In this document: piece after piece, positions 17,139-25,976 of the stretch
How the letters are laid out: every line of letters starts with the position of its first letter
Position numbering within the stretch: the first letter of the stretch is position 1
Source: an uncultured Bacteroidales bacterium
GTDB taxonomy: Bacteria; Bacteroidota; Bacteroidia; Bacteroidales; Bacteroidaceae
Direction: 5' to 3'
Length of the DNA stretch: 51,263 nucleotides
NCBI GenBank assembly: GCA_937901185.1
Contig: CALCHR010000130.1
Span: 1-51,263, forward strand
The notes under the pieces: generated by a model
Told to the model about the DNA's origin: nothing
Seen by the model: the letters and a program-made list of their open reading frames with translations, nothing else
Databases searched by the model: none
Translations under genes and position numbers: made by a program

Positions 17139-17262
17139 TTTCTTAGTAGTTACTTTCGCGTTCTTAGTAGTTACCAAATTTTTCTTAGTAGTTACCGAAA
17201 TTCACCTAGCTTTTACCTAAGAAACGCCCGAAAATGGGTATTGAAAATCAGATAGTTATAAA
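17139..17262 (-). repeat. Intergenic modular repeat, copy C
   Basis: Reverse copy with four 21-bp units (read leftward: GGTAAAAGCTAGG.., GGTAACTACTAAG.., GGTAACTACTAAGAACGCG, AGTAACTACTAAG..), then the head with CCCATTTTCGGGCG and TGATTTTCAATA, then TTATAA. Unit order and sequence are nearly the same as copy F at 46230, which is in the other orientation. It lies between aguB and its terminator. Confidence 0.88.
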
Positions 17263-17283
17263 TGCTGTTTTTCCTATGCTACA

Positions 17284-18192
17284 TCAATCTATGAAGCGGC
17301 GGGTCAGCGGGGCGAAATATTCGATGCGACGGTCGCGCAAGAAGGGCCACCAGCGACGCACGTTCTCGCTGCGGCGGCGGTCGATGGCCACCACTGTTAC
17401 CTCTTCTGCATCCACGGGAGAGCGGTGGAGCAGTTCGCCCTGCGGACCGCATACGAAGCTGCTTCCCCAGAAAGTGATACCGTTAGTCTGACCGGTAGGG
17501 TCGGGCTCATGTCCGGTGCGGTTTACAGCAACGACGGGCAATCCGTTGGCCACGGAATGGCCGCGCTGCACGGTGGTCCAAGCTTCGCGCTGGCGTTCTT
17601 GCTCCTCGGGCGTGTCGCTGCTTTCATAGCCAATGGCGGTGGGGTAGATAAGGAGTTCGGCTCCCTGCAGGGCCATGAGGCGTGCGCCTTCGGGATACCA
17701 TTGGTCCCAGCACACTTGCACGCCGAGGCGCCCTACGCTGGTCTGGATGGGGCAGAAGCCGAGGTCGCCGGGGGTGAAGTAGAATTTTTCATAGTAGGCG
17801 GGGTCGTCGGGGATGTGCATTTTGCGATAGGTGCCGGCGATGCTGCCGTCGCACTCGAACACCACGGCCGTGTTATGGTAGAGGCCGGCGGCGCGGCGCT
17901 CAAAGAGGGAGGTGACGAGCACCACGCTGTGGCGAGCGGCCAGGGCGCCGTAGAACTCGGTGGAGGGGCCGGGGATGGGTTCGGCAAGGTCGAAGAGGCG
18001 GGTGTCTTCGCTCTGGCAGAAGTAGGGGGTGTTGTGCAATTCCTGGAGCACTATCAGCTGGGCGCCCTGAGCGGCGGCGCAGGCAATGCCCTGGGCGAGT
18101 TTTTCTTTGTTGGCCTCTGTGTCGGGGCTGCAGCTTTGCTGTACGATGCCCACGAGCAGTTGGTCGGGAAGAGCAGTGGTAGAGGGTGTCAT
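17284..18192 (-). CDS. aguB: N-carbamoylputrescine amidohydrolase
   Basis: 302 residues of the carbon-nitrogen hydrolase fold. The Glu-Lys-Cys triad is visible: Glu in VLQELHNTPYF near residue 49, Lys in TYRKMHIPDDPAYYEKFYFTPGD near residue 125, and Cys in GVQVCWDQWYPEGAR near residue 160. The HIPDDPAYYEKFYFTPGD and CWDQWYPE signatures are those of N-carbamoylputrescine amidase, which yields putrescine, CO2 and ammonia. It lies 30 bp after aguA, which makes its substrate. The gene is distinctly GC-richer than its neighbours. Confidence 0.94.
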   Translation of the reverse strand: MTPSTTALPDQLLVGIVQQSCSPDTEANKEKLAQGIACAAAQGAQLIVLQELHNTPYFCQSEDTRLFDLAEPIPGPSTEFYGALAARHSVVLVTSLFERRAAGLYHNTAVVFECDGSIAGTYRKMHIPDDPAYYEKFYFTPGDLGFCPIQTSVGRLGVQVCWDQWYPEGARLMALQGAELLIYPTAIGYESSDTPEEQERQREAWTTVQRGHSVANGLPVVAVNRTGHEPDPTGQTNGITFWGSSFVCGPQGELLHRSPVDAEEVTVVAIDRRRSENVRRWWPFLRDRRIEYFAPLTRRFID

Positions 18193-18222
18193 GTTTCTAC
18201 GTATATGAGGTGGTTGTTTCTT

Positions 18223-19344
18223 TTATTTATCGGGGAAAGCGCCGAGGGGGTATTGCATGGTGGCGCAATGGAGCGAGCCGTGTTGGCGAACGAGGGCGCA
18301 GCAGTCGATGCCCACTACTTCGCGGCCGGGAAAGGCACGCCCGATGGCTTCAAGCGCCTGGGCGTCGAGAGAGGGCTGACCGTAGGTGGGGCAGAGCACG
18401 GCCTGGTTCATCACGAGATAGTTGGCATAAGTGGCCGGCAGACGCTCGCCCTCTTCGTCGTAGACGGCTGTTGGGAAGGGGAGCGCTACGAGGCGATAGG
18501 GCGCTCCGTCGGTGGTGCGCAGGGCTTGCAGTTCGGCCTCCATGGCTCGGAGATCTTCGTAATGGCTGTCGGTGGGGTCGCTAGGTGGCGCGGTGTAGAC
18601 AATGGTGTTGTCAGGCGCTAAGCGGGCGAGGGTGTCGATGTGACTGTCGGTGTCGTCGCCGGCTAAGGCTCCGTGCTCGAGCCAAAGGATGCGCTCGGCT
18701 CCGAGGAGGTGGCAGAGCTTGGCCTTTATCTGCTGTCGGTTGTAGGCGGGGTTGCGGTTGGGGTTGAGCAGACAGAGAGAGGTGGAGAGCAGCGTGCCGC
18801 AGCCATCGCTTTCGATGCTTCCGCCTTCCAACTCAAAATCAAGGCAGTCTACGTAGCGTCCGCAGAGATGGCCTTCGGCGTGGAGGTGGCGGTTGATGGC
18901 ATTGTCGAGGGTGGCTTCAAACTTTCCTCCCCAGCCGTTGAAACGGAAGTCGAGCAGTTCCAGTCCGTCGGGGCCCACGACGGAGAGAAAGGCGTGGTCG
19001 CGTGCCCAGGTGTCGTTAGTGGGGCAGGCGGCGTAGCGAATGTGCTGCGTGGCGCGCTGAGGAAGTCGTTGCTCAATGAGGGTTTGTACGCTCTCGGGTT
19101 GCGGTGCTACGATGAGGAGCGGCTGTCGGAGCGCTATCTCATAAGCCAAGCGGAGGTAGCACTCGGTCACTTCTTCAAGCATATAAGCCCAGTCGGTCTC
19201 GGCATGAGGCCAGGTGAGCTGGATGCCACTCTGCGGTGCCCACTCGGCAGCTAAGATGCGACGCTGAGGGTGCAGGGGATTGTGGAACGGAGTGGCATCG
19301 GAGGGCGATACGTTCTGTTGGGGAGGTAGGGTAAATAGGGCCAT
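18223..19344 (-). CDS. aguA: Agmatine deiminase
   Basis: 373 residues of the PAD_porph/agmatine deiminase family. Substrate and catalytic residues are seen in TNDTWARDHAFL (Asp), ELEGGSIESDGCGTLL, DDTDSHIDTLARL (His) and the C-terminal nucleophile in QHGSLHCATMQYP (Cys near residue 363). It converts agmatine to N-carbamoylputrescine. With aguB it forms a two-step agmatine-to-putrescine route. No promoter motif is seen in the 61 bp after the 5'-nucleotidase gene, so it is probably read from upstream. Its GC content is visibly higher than flanking genes. Confidence 0.94.
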   Translation of the reverse strand: MALFTLPPQQNVSPSDATPFHNPLHPQRRILAAEWAPQSGIQLTWPHAETDWAYMLEEVTECYLRLAYEIALRQPLLIVAPQPESVQTLIEQRLPQRATQHIRYAACPTNDTWARDHAFLSVVGPDGLELLDFRFNGWGGKFEATLDNAINRHLHAEGHLCGRYVDCLDFELEGGSIESDGCGTLLSTSLCLLNPNRNPAYNRQQIKAKLCHLLGAERILWLEHGALAGDDTDSHIDTLARLAPDNTIVYTAPPSDPTDSHYEDLRAMEAELQALRTTDGAPYRLVALPFPTAVYDEEGERLPATYANYLVMNQAVLCPTYGQPSLDAQALEAIGRAFPGREVVGIDCCALVRQHGSLHCATMQYPLGAFPDK

Positions 19345-19405
19345 AAGGCAGATGTGTCTGTTTGTTATATATATAATATATGTGTGTCCCGAGAAGGTGG
19401 CAGAA

Positions 19406-21016
19406 TCAGAATTTGTGGTTTCTTAAGAAGGCTATAAAAGCGTCGGTGGTGGAGGGGAGGTGCTCTACCTTGATTTCTTTCTTACTTGGGAATAGGCTCT
19501 TAGCGTAGCCGTCGCCGCCGAGCGTCATGTATTCGTCGGCTGCAAGGAGATAAACGCCTTCGGCAGTCAAGGGAATTTTCTGCCCTTGGGGTGTGACGTA
19601 AACGAGGCTTTCCGCTGCTCCGTCGGAGTTTTTCTTTATTTCTACATTGGCATACTGCATGATGCCGAGAATGGTATGGCTTAATCCGAATTTGAAGAGG
19701 TCGAGCAACTCGCTGCCCGTCATCTTGTAGACCTTGATGGCGTTGGCAAAAGGAAGGGCCTCGCCTACATCGAGCACACGGATGTCTCCCTTGTTGAAGC
19801 CTGCGCGGATGCTTCCAAAATGGCTGACGCCTATCACCACATCGGTGGTGGAGAGTTTCAAAGCGCTTCTTACGGCTTCAGCATAGGAACTGCATACGAG
19901 CGTGCCCATCTCTGTTTGCTGAGTCAATTGTGAACGGCTGTGGAGAAGGGGGCGTGGCAACGTAGTGAGCACTTCGCCTATTGGAGTGCCACCGGGAGTG
20001 GTGGTGTGGAGAAGCAGCGAGTCGACAAGGTTCTGCAGTTGCTGTGACTTTGAAGAAAGAGTTTCGGCAGGACGGACGGGGCATAATTCAGGCTCTACGG
20101 AAACGACGCAGCGCTTTAATGGATGGTAGGCCACTTTTAATATGCTGATGTATTTCCCGTGCCATCCCCCTTGAGCCACGGCATATTTTTGCTCGTTGAT
20201 GCGGCCGCAGACTCTCTGGTGTGTGTGCGCTGTGAGGATGCCGTGGAACTTTTTGTTATTGATGTGTTGCATGGCGGCAGCATCGCGGTCTTCCCAGAAA
20301 GGTTGTTCGTGGAGTTGGTTGGTCCCAACGTGTGTGAGCAAGATGCGTATGTCGGCTGCAGCCATTGGTGCATAGGAGGGTTGGGCTTGAAGGCTGTCGA
20401 GCACATCGTTGTAGCGGCCGTCAAAGCTGAGTCCTTTCAACTTGGAGGCGCTGGCTTGCCATGGAGTGGCAGAGGTGATGAGCCCTGTAAAGGCTACGTC
20501 TACGTAGTGGCCTTCGGATAGTTGTATACTATGCACTACAAAAGGCTCTGCAAAGGCCGGGATGTTTCCGCTCTTGTCTCGCACATTGGCACAAACATAT
20601 TGTAGCTTCCATCCCAAGGGGCAGAGTGGCGTGTTGGCCCATTTGTTGGCGAGATAGTCTTGCCCGTAGTCGAATTCATGATTGCCAAGTGCGGAGATGC
20701 GTATGCCGAGCGCATTGAAAAAATAGGGCATCAAAACTCCTTGGGTAGTTTGGCTGAAATAGCTTCCGCCAAAATTATCGCCAGAGGCTACGACGACATG
20801 GTAAGGATATACGGATTTGAGAGAATCAATAGTTTCCAGAATAGAGGCTGCTCCGGGGATGCCTTGACTGTCGTTGCGCACGAAGGCGCTGTGAAAGTCG
20901 TTGATGGAGAATATGGCTATCGTGTCGCAGTGTGTTTTCTCTGCCTTCAAGGGGATGTGGAAAAAAACTGCAATGAGCAAGAGCAGTGCTTGTTTGAGGA
21001 GAAGATTTTTTTTCAT
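19406..21016 (-). CDS. Exported 5'-nucleotidase / 2',3'-cyclic phosphodiesterase family protein (UshA-like)
   Basis: 536 residues with a signal peptide (LLLKQALLLLIAVFFHIPLKA). Metallophosphatase domain at about 30-320: FSINDFHSAF, ASGDNFGGSYFS, the GNHEFDYG metal ligands near residue 115, LLTHVGTNQ and GILTAHTHQRV. The C-terminal 5'-nucleotidase domain at about 350-525 contains FGSIRAGFNKGDI and GDGYAKSLFP, in which aromatic residues hold the nucleobase. It would dephosphorylate nucleotides in the periplasm for salvage. It lies 30 bp after fkp. Confidence 0.9.
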   Translation of the reverse strand: MKKNLLLKQALLLLIAVFFHIPLKAEKTHCDTIAIFSINDFHSAFVRNDSQGIPGAASILETIDSLKSVYPYHVVVASGDNFGGSYFSQTTQGVLMPYFFNALGIRISALGNHEFDYGQDYLANKWANTPLCPLGWKLQYVCANVRDKSGNIPAFAEPFVVHSIQLSEGHYVDVAFTGLITSATPWQASASKLKGLSFDGRYNDVLDSLQAQPSYAPMAAADIRILLTHVGTNQLHEQPFWEDRDAAAMQHINNKKFHGILTAHTHQRVCGRINEQKYAVAQGGWHGKYISILKVAYHPLKRCVVSVEPELCPVRPAETLSSKSQQLQNLVDSLLLHTTTPGGTPIGEVLTTLPRPLLHSRSQLTQQTEMGTLVCSSYAEAVRSALKLSTTDVVIGVSHFGSIRAGFNKGDIRVLDVGEALPFANAIKVYKMTGSELLDLFKFGLSHTILGIMQYANVEIKKNSDGAAESLVYVTPQGQKIPLTAEGVYLLAADEYMTLGGDGYAKSLFPSKKEIKVEHLPSTTDAFIAFLRNHKF

Positions 21017-21046
21017 AGAGAAAATGCGCTAACCTTTATCCTATAA

Positions 21047-23896
21047 TTATGAGCGACTAATCTGGAGCCCTTTCTGCGAGACGGCCATTTCTACGAAACG
21101 GGCATTGGGGGCTGGTGGATTTGCTGTGAGATAGTTTCTGATACGTAAAGCGGCTTCTTCATCCTTCGCTACCATATACATAAATCCACCACCTCCGGCT
21201 CCGGGTAATTTGTAGCCCAGACAAAGGTCGTCGACAGCTTGGCAGATCTGTTCGATGGTTGGCGGATTGGTGCCGGCATCAAGGGCCTTGTTTTGTTGCC
21301 AAGTGGTGCGAAGCAGTTTTCCGTAAAGCTCAAAGTCATTTCTCTGGATGGCTTCAAACATCTGCAGAGCGTGTTGTTTCATCTCGTCGAGCAGGCCTAG
21401 GTGGCGCGAGTTGTTGAGGAACATTCCGCGAACAATTTCTGCCAAAATATGCTTAGCTGTACGGGTGATGCCGGTGTAATAGAGTAAATGGCAGCGTTTG
21501 TATTCCGGGTCTGTGAAGAGAGTTTCGGGCAACCAGCGCACTGTGGCGTTTTGGTTGAAGCCGGGTACGGTTTGCAATAGCTTGATGCCATGGAGCACAC
21601 CACCGTATTGGTCTTGCCAGCCACCGCCTGTAGTAAGCAGTTGCTCAAGTACGAGTGTGCGACTGCATATCGTTTCTTTGTCCCAGCCCAGTCCGCAGAA
21701 GTCAGAGATGGCTCCGAGCGCGGTAGCTGCCAGAATGCTACTTGTGCCTAAACCAGAACCGGCCGGGATGGCTGATAGCAGGGTTATTTCAATGCCGCAG
21801 CCAAAGGCTTTCAACTGCTCGTTGAGTGAGCGGAATTTCTCTGTGCAAAACTCGGGGGCGAAACCGGCTAAAGCCAAAGCTGCTTTGGGGATGGAGAACG
21901 GAGAACCTACTTTGTTGTATTGCTTCAGTTCCTCGTAGGTCTCAATGCGTTCCATGGCGCCGAGGTCAATGGAGCGGCAGATGATTACCGGTTCGCTGCA
22001 GGGCTTAACATATATTTGTAAAGGAGGTTGTCCGTTGAGCTCAATAGCCAAATTTACTACATTGCCGCCGGTAAGCAAACTATATGGCGGCGTGTCGGTC
22101 CATCCGCCGGCTACGTCGATGCGCACACTGCTGCGTCCCCAAACAATCTGGTCGTGGCAAGTGGTCATCTGAGGGTTGCATTTGTGACTGAGTGCGCTCT
22201 CCGTAAGGCTGCTTCTGAGCAGAGAAAAAGCATGCCCTGCCTGCTGTCCGCCAGCAGCCTCCCGGCGTAATAAATTTACTTCGGAGCGGAACATGGCATC
22301 GTGTATCTGAATCATAGTAGATGCATCGTTTCCCAGTTCCTCAGGAAGAGACAAGCCTCCTTGAACATATTTTTTTGCCAAGTGGCTGAGGTCTGTTTGG
22401 TAGAAGACGCTCTTGCGCCAGTTGTGTGCCAGGAGTGGCATGTTTTTGTTCAGCAGTTCTTCGCGCTGTTGGAATAGGCGGCGGAGATTGGCAGTATTGG
22501 AAATCTCGTCGGCCGAAATTCTCTTTAGCGCCAACCATTCTGCAGATAGCATTGTGTCTGGCTCTTCGGAAATCATCCATGCCAACCATTTTCCGGCTTC
22601 GGCCACACTCTCTACCACCGGGAAAATATTTGCAGCCTGTAAATCGTCAGTGCGCCCAAGCGATGCAGCCGCTAATCCGCGAGCTGCCAACCATTCGCCG
22701 ACGGGACGGTTGAGGTAGGTAGTCCCGGCTGCCGAAACATCGCCTCTAAAAGCATCTTCATATCCGTAAGGGCGCACAGCATAACTTTTCTCTCCGATGG
22801 GTACAATATCTACGCAGACTCCATCGGCTAGGGAAATCTCCCAATCGTTTTTGGGCACACCGGTAATGATGTTCTGCGAACTATAGTGCCACCCTTTTCC
22901 TAAGTAGGAGTTTTCTATCCATACATTTTGGCTTTCTCCCGGAGCATTGGCTATGACAGAATTTTGGGTGAAGATAGAAGACTGTTGTTTTACCTTCTGC
23001 TGGATGATGAGTCGTTGGTCCTTCACCAGGTTTTGGATAGCTGTCGAAGATGTTATCATCTCCGGCGCCGTTCCGTAGTGGTAAAACTCTCCACCCGGTA
23101 GTGGTAGGATGGCTACAGAAAGACCTTCTAAGTCGGCATCGGGTGCAGAGGGGTGGCGACCAAGAGCCTTGCCAAACTCCGAATAGAGGTCGTAGCAGCG
23201 TAGCGGCTGTCCTTCTTCTTGAGGCATACATTTTTTCATTAAGGCCTCTACCGCACGGTCTGAGAGCAGCCAAATTCCTATATCCATCAGTGTGAAATGT
23301 GTAGCCATCAGTCCGGCCTGTTCTTCCGTCGATGGTTTCTGAAGCATGAAGTCCAGTTCTGTGGGACAATCTCTGCTAATCATAAATACGCCGTGGTGAG
23401 AAGCCAACACGGGGTCGGCCCAAAGACCGTAGCACACCACGTCGGCATTAGGAATCTCCTGCAGCGGTTCTGTGGCACGCAGAAAAACGTCGCCACTGGC
23501 TATCAGCGTGCGCAGCCCTTTGGGCGCTTTCTGCATGATGGCTTCGTAGAGCGGCAACTGAAGGTCCAGCAAACACTGGTCGATACGCTGACCTCGCGCC
23601 CAGCGAAATACAGGAATGGGAGTCAGAATCTTTCCGCTTGGAGCGTATGCCGGCAGACGCCTGCTCTGACCTCCGGCGTGGAGCAGAATGCGCTTTTCTT
23701 CAGCCAGCCATGTGTAGAAATCCGTTTCGGGCTGTTCGCTCTCATGGCAATGCTTAAGGAGCCAAGCCGTTCCACCTCCCGAACCGAGTTTGCTGTTCAC
23801 CGGGTCTGAGGTACAGAAAAAATCAGACGGGGCAGTATGGGTGATATCGTGGAAGCAACCCACCACGTTAGGTGGAAGAGACAACAGTTTTTTCAT
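21047..23896 (-). CDS. fkp: Bifunctional L-fucokinase / L-fucose-1-phosphate guanylyltransferase
   Basis: 949 residues, the usual Fkp length. N-terminal guanylyltransferase region (about 1-430): LGSGGGTAWLLKH nucleotide-binding loop near residue 38, then HAGGQSRRLPAYAPSGK near residue 75. A left-handed-helix-like linker follows, then a GHMP sugar kinase from about residue 580: RIDVAGGWTDTPPYS, the ATP loop LSAIPAGSGLGTSSILAA near residue 715 and KLPGAGGGGFMYMV near the end. It turns L-fucose into GDP-fucose so that scavenged fucose can be put on surface glycans and glycoproteins. It lies between gtrA and the 5'-nucleotidase gene. Confidence 0.97.
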   Translation of the reverse strand: MKKLLSLPPNVVGCFHDITHTAPSDFFCTSDPVNSKLGSGGGTAWLLKHCHESEQPETDFYTWLAEEKRILLHAGGQSRRLPAYAPSGKILTPIPVFRWARGQRIDQCLLDLQLPLYEAIMQKAPKGLRTLIASGDVFLRATEPLQEIPNADVVCYGLWADPVLASHHGVFMISRDCPTELDFMLQKPSTEEQAGLMATHFTLMDIGIWLLSDRAVEALMKKCMPQEEGQPLRCYDLYSEFGKALGRHPSAPDADLEGLSVAILPLPGGEFYHYGTAPEMITSSTAIQNLVKDQRLIIQQKVKQQSSIFTQNSVIANAPGESQNVWIENSYLGKGWHYSSQNIITGVPKNDWEISLADGVCVDIVPIGEKSYAVRPYGYEDAFRGDVSAAGTTYLNRPVGEWLAARGLAAASLGRTDDLQAANIFPVVESVAEAGKWLAWMISEEPDTMLSAEWLALKRISADEISNTANLRRLFQQREELLNKNMPLLAHNWRKSVFYQTDLSHLAKKYVQGGLSLPEELGNDASTMIQIHDAMFRSEVNLLRREAAGGQQAGHAFSLLRSSLTESALSHKCNPQMTTCHDQIVWGRSSVRIDVAGGWTDTPPYSLLTGGNVVNLAIELNGQPPLQIYVKPCSEPVIICRSIDLGAMERIETYEELKQYNKVGSPFSIPKAALALAGFAPEFCTEKFRSLNEQLKAFGCGIEITLLSAIPAGSGLGTSSILAATALGAISDFCGLGWDKETICSRTLVLEQLLTTGGGWQDQYGGVLHGIKLLQTVPGFNQNATVRWLPETLFTDPEYKRCHLLYYTGITRTAKHILAEIVRGMFLNNSRHLGLLDEMKQHALQMFEAIQRNDFELYGKLLRTTWQQNKALDAGTNPPTIEQICQAVDDLCLGYKLPGAGGGGFMYMVAKDEEAALRIRNYLTANPPAPNARFVEMAVSQKGLQISRS

Positions 23897-23929
23897 AGCC
23901 GTAGCGTATATATAGTTATAACATATTTC

Positions 23930-24319
23930 TTATTTGGAAGCCCCCTTGGGCTTGAAGGTAAGGAACCGATTAAACAGATAGTAGGCTGCCGTGTAGAAAC
24001 CCATGCCTAGGATGAATGCAACATCCTCGCTCAGATAGAGCAGCAATCCTCGCAGTACGAGCCACTGCAACGCCCAGCATACTAACGCACCTATCAAGAA
24101 CAGCAGCGCCTCGCGCCCCCAGTGGCCACCATGGCTGCGAAATACCCACAGCTTGTTGCACAAAAAGCTATTGAGCACACCGGCGGCATAGGCCACAAAG
24201 TTGGCGACGTCAATCCCCACACCGGCTTGGCGCAGCAGGAAAAACCCGACGATGGTAATAGCCGTATTGGCTACACCCACGGCACCATATTTTATCAGAA
24301 ACAAAAATTCCCGGTTCAT
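23930..24319 (-). CDS. GtrA-family membrane protein
   Basis: About 129 residues from MNREFLFLIKYG. The frame remains open to 24376, but the promoter at 24378-24409 would start transcription near 24371, so the shorter start is chosen. Four transmembrane helices are seen; GAVGVANTAITIVGFFLL and NFVAYAAGVLNSFLCNKLWVF carry the typical GtrA signature and YLFNRFLTF closes it. GtrA proteins are thought to help move polyprenyl-linked sugars across the inner membrane. Placement with fkp suggests a role in surface glycan assembly (inference). Confidence 0.9.
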   Translation of the reverse strand: MNREFLFLIKYGAVGVANTAITIVGFFLLRQAGVGIDVANFVAYAAGVLNSFLCNKLWVFRSHGGHWGREALLFLIGALVCWALQWLVLRGLLLYLSEDVAFILGMGFYTAAYYLFNRFLTFKPKGASK

Positions 24320-24377
24320 GTAGCGCTCTCTTCTATTCTTATTGGCTAAAGGAGGCCGCAGAGTAAAGTGCGACAAG

Positions 24378-24409
24378 CAAAGGTAAAATTTTATTTTGTA
24401 ATGGACAAA
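24378..24409 (-). promoter_or_regulatory. Promoter of gtrA-fkp unit
   Basis: Leftward TTTG (24406-24409), a 20-bp spacer and TACCTTTG (24378-24385), a full consensus match. It decides the gtrA start at 24319. Confidence 0.82.
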
Positions 24410-24451
24410 TCGGTCTTGAATAGTGGGTCGGAAAACGGCTATTATTACTTG

Positions 24452-24576
24452 AGAAAATTTAGTAGTTACTTTCGCGTTCTTAGTAGTTACCGAAATTTTC
24501 CTAGTAGTTACCTAGTTTTTCCTAGTAGTTACCGAAGAAATGGCCAAAAATGGCTATTGAAAATCAGGATGTTATA
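24452..24576 (-). repeat. Intergenic modular repeat, copy D
   Basis: Reverse copy with four units (leftward GGTAACTACTAGG.., GGTAACTACTAGG.., GGTAACTACTAAGAACGCG, AGTAACTACTAA..) and the head with AGCCATTTTTGGCC, CTGATTTTCAATA and TTATAA. It lies between the terminator of the RNA gene at 24657 and the gtrA promoter, outside both transcripts. Confidence 0.87.
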
Positions 24577-24656
24577 AGAGAGGGTTTAAGGCTACTTTTA
24601 AGAGTGCGGCAATTAGTGTTTCTTCGCTCTGGTAAAGGACTTCTCTTGCGGATATG

Positions 24657-24913
24657 AAAAAAGGGCTTTCGCCCCCTCTCTTTAGTGGGGCGAAAGGGCC
24701 TTTCGGGCTCGTTTCGCTTGCCACCGGCTCTCTGAGTGAGCCTTTTCGTCAGTGTGTTACCTTAGTCTAATCTTTTTACCTTACGGAAGAATCTCGTTCT
24801 TTCTGAACATCTTTTTACCTTAAAATCTTTTATCCCTTAATACCTAATCAATATGTTGTAGTCTTTGTGTTGCGATGTTTGCTTAGGCAGTCAAGCCCGC
24901 TCATTCTTAAATT
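24657..24913 (-). ncRNA. Candidate stand-alone non-coding RNA, about 257 nt
   Basis: A full promoter (24920-24950) and a strong terminator bound this stretch, and no credible protein lies inside. The terminator is a stem of about 13 pairs (gggctttcgcccc at 24663-24675 against ggggcgaaagggcc at 24687-24700) and a six-T run leftward. Just upstream in the RNA is a hairpin GGCTC-ACTCAGA-GAGCC. The 5' half has the 14-base motif TAAGGTAAAAAGAT twice exactly (24770-24783 and 24809-24822) and once nearly. An 18-codon ORF (24904-24848) starts about 9 nt after the predicted start site but looks fortuitous. It does not match tmRNA, RNase P RNA or SRP RNA by eye; a Bacteroidales-specific 6S-like RNA is possible but unproven. 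Confidence 0.6.
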
Positions 24914-24919
24914 CTACTG

Positions 24920-24950
24920 CAAAGTTAAGACAGAAGCAGATTTTATGCAA
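24920..24950 (-). promoter_or_regulatory. Promoter of the candidate RNA gene
   Basis: Leftward TTG (24948-24950), a 20-bp spacer and TAACTTTG (24920-24927): full agreement with the Bacteroidetes consensus. No protein gene starts downstream before the terminator. Confidence 0.78.
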
Positions 24951-25098
24951 GAATTTGAAGTGTATTTTCTTATTTTTTTGCGTAGTAGTCAGCGTTTTGC
25001 AAACTGCTGTTAGCAAAAAATGGGGTGGTAGAAGGCAGCATGTTTTTTATGTGTACAACAAGAAGGGGAGAAGTTGGTAAAAAGATGGGGCCGAAGTT

Positions 25099-25129
25099 TT
25101 GGATGCAGAGAGTTTTTTTATTACTTTTG
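25099..25129 (+). promoter_or_regulatory. Promoter of the Nif3-like gene
   Basis: TTG (25099-25101), a 20-bp spacer and TACTTTTG (25122-25129). It places the transcript start just before the ATG at 25146 and excludes the longer reading frame beginning at 25074. Confidence 0.8.
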
Positions 25130-25145
25130 CAAGCAAATTTCTAAT

Positions 25146-25949
25146 ATGAAAATAAAGGAAGTCGCTGAGGCCCTTGAAAGGTTCGCGCCCCTGCCGCTGC
25201 AAGAGAGCTATGATAATGCCGGCTTGCAGATTGGATTAACAGAGGTGGAAACGTCAGGGGTCTTATTGTGTCTGGACGTGACGGAGGCTGTGATAGAAGA
25301 AGCCGTGGAAAAAGGGTGTAACCTTGTGGTGGCACATCATCCGCTTTTGTTTCGCGGCGTGAAACAGTTGGCCGACACTACGCAGGTGGAGCGTTGTGTG
25401 CGCTTGGCCATTCAGCACAATGTGGCTATATATGCTGCACATACAAATCTGGATAATGCCGAGGGTGGGGTGAACCACCGAATAGCAGAGCATTTAGGCC
25501 TGCAGCAGGTGGATTTTCTTCTGCCGCAGGGAGAATGTGGCGGCGTGAGAGGAGGTAGTGGTATTGTAGGCTATCTTCAGAAACCAGAAAGTCCAAGGAG
25601 TTTTCTTGAACGTGTGGCGCAGATCTTTGGTGTAGAATGCTTGATGTACAACGAAGGTCCTAATAGGGAAATAAGAAAAGTGGCAGTTTGTGGTGGTGCT
25701 GGTGAGTTTTTGATAGAAGCAGCAGTGGCCCAAAAGGCTGATGTTTTTCTCACAGGCGAAATAGGTTATCATCATTTCTTTGGCTGGGAAAATAAAATAT
25801 GGTTGGGTGCGCTCGGACATTATCAGAGCGAGCAGTTCACCATTGATTTGTTAGCTCAAATCTTAGCAGAAGAATGTCCTATGCTTCGCATTGTAAAGAC
25901 AGGTGTGCAGACAAACCCTATTAAATATATGTGGCAAGAAGAAAAATAA
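25146..25949 (+). CDS. Nif3-like dinuclear metal centre protein (YqfO/YbgI family)
   Basis: 267 residues from MKIKEVAEALERFAPLPLQESYDNAGLQIG, the standard family start. Metal-binding histidines are seen in VVAHHPLLFRG near residue 65, HTNLDN near residue 100 and the C-terminal GHYQSEQFTIDLL. The family forms hexamers with two metal ions per subunit; its cellular reaction is not settled (sometimes labelled GTP cyclohydrolase I type 2 homologue). It is followed 27 bp later by the zinc-ribbon protein, a pairing common in Bacteroidetes. Confidence 0.93.
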   Translation: MKIKEVAEALERFAPLPLQESYDNAGLQIGLTEVETSGVLLCLDVTEAVIEEAVEKGCNLVVAHHPLLFRGVKQLADTTQVERCVRLAIQHNVAIYAAHTNLDNAEGGVNHRIAEHLGLQQVDFLLPQGECGGVRGGSGIVGYLQKPESPRSFLERVAQIFGVECLMYNEGPNREIRKVAVCGGAGEFLIEAAVAQKADVFLTGEIGYHHFFGWENKIWLGALGHYQSEQFTIDLLAQILAEECPMLRIVKTGVQTNPIKYMWQEEK

Positions 25950-25976
25950 ATAAGACAAAACATTTTTTTACTAACT

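Noticed and set aside
17425..18621. A 398-codon + strand reading frame opposite aguA/aguB
   Set aside because: It is antisense to two well-recognised genes in GC-rich DNA, where few stops occur by chance; its translation is Gly/Ala-rich with no domain.
24848..24904. An 18-codon leader peptide in the candidate RNA
   Set aside because: It would start about 9 nt after the transcript start, has no enriched amino acid typical of attenuators, and no biosynthetic gene follows.
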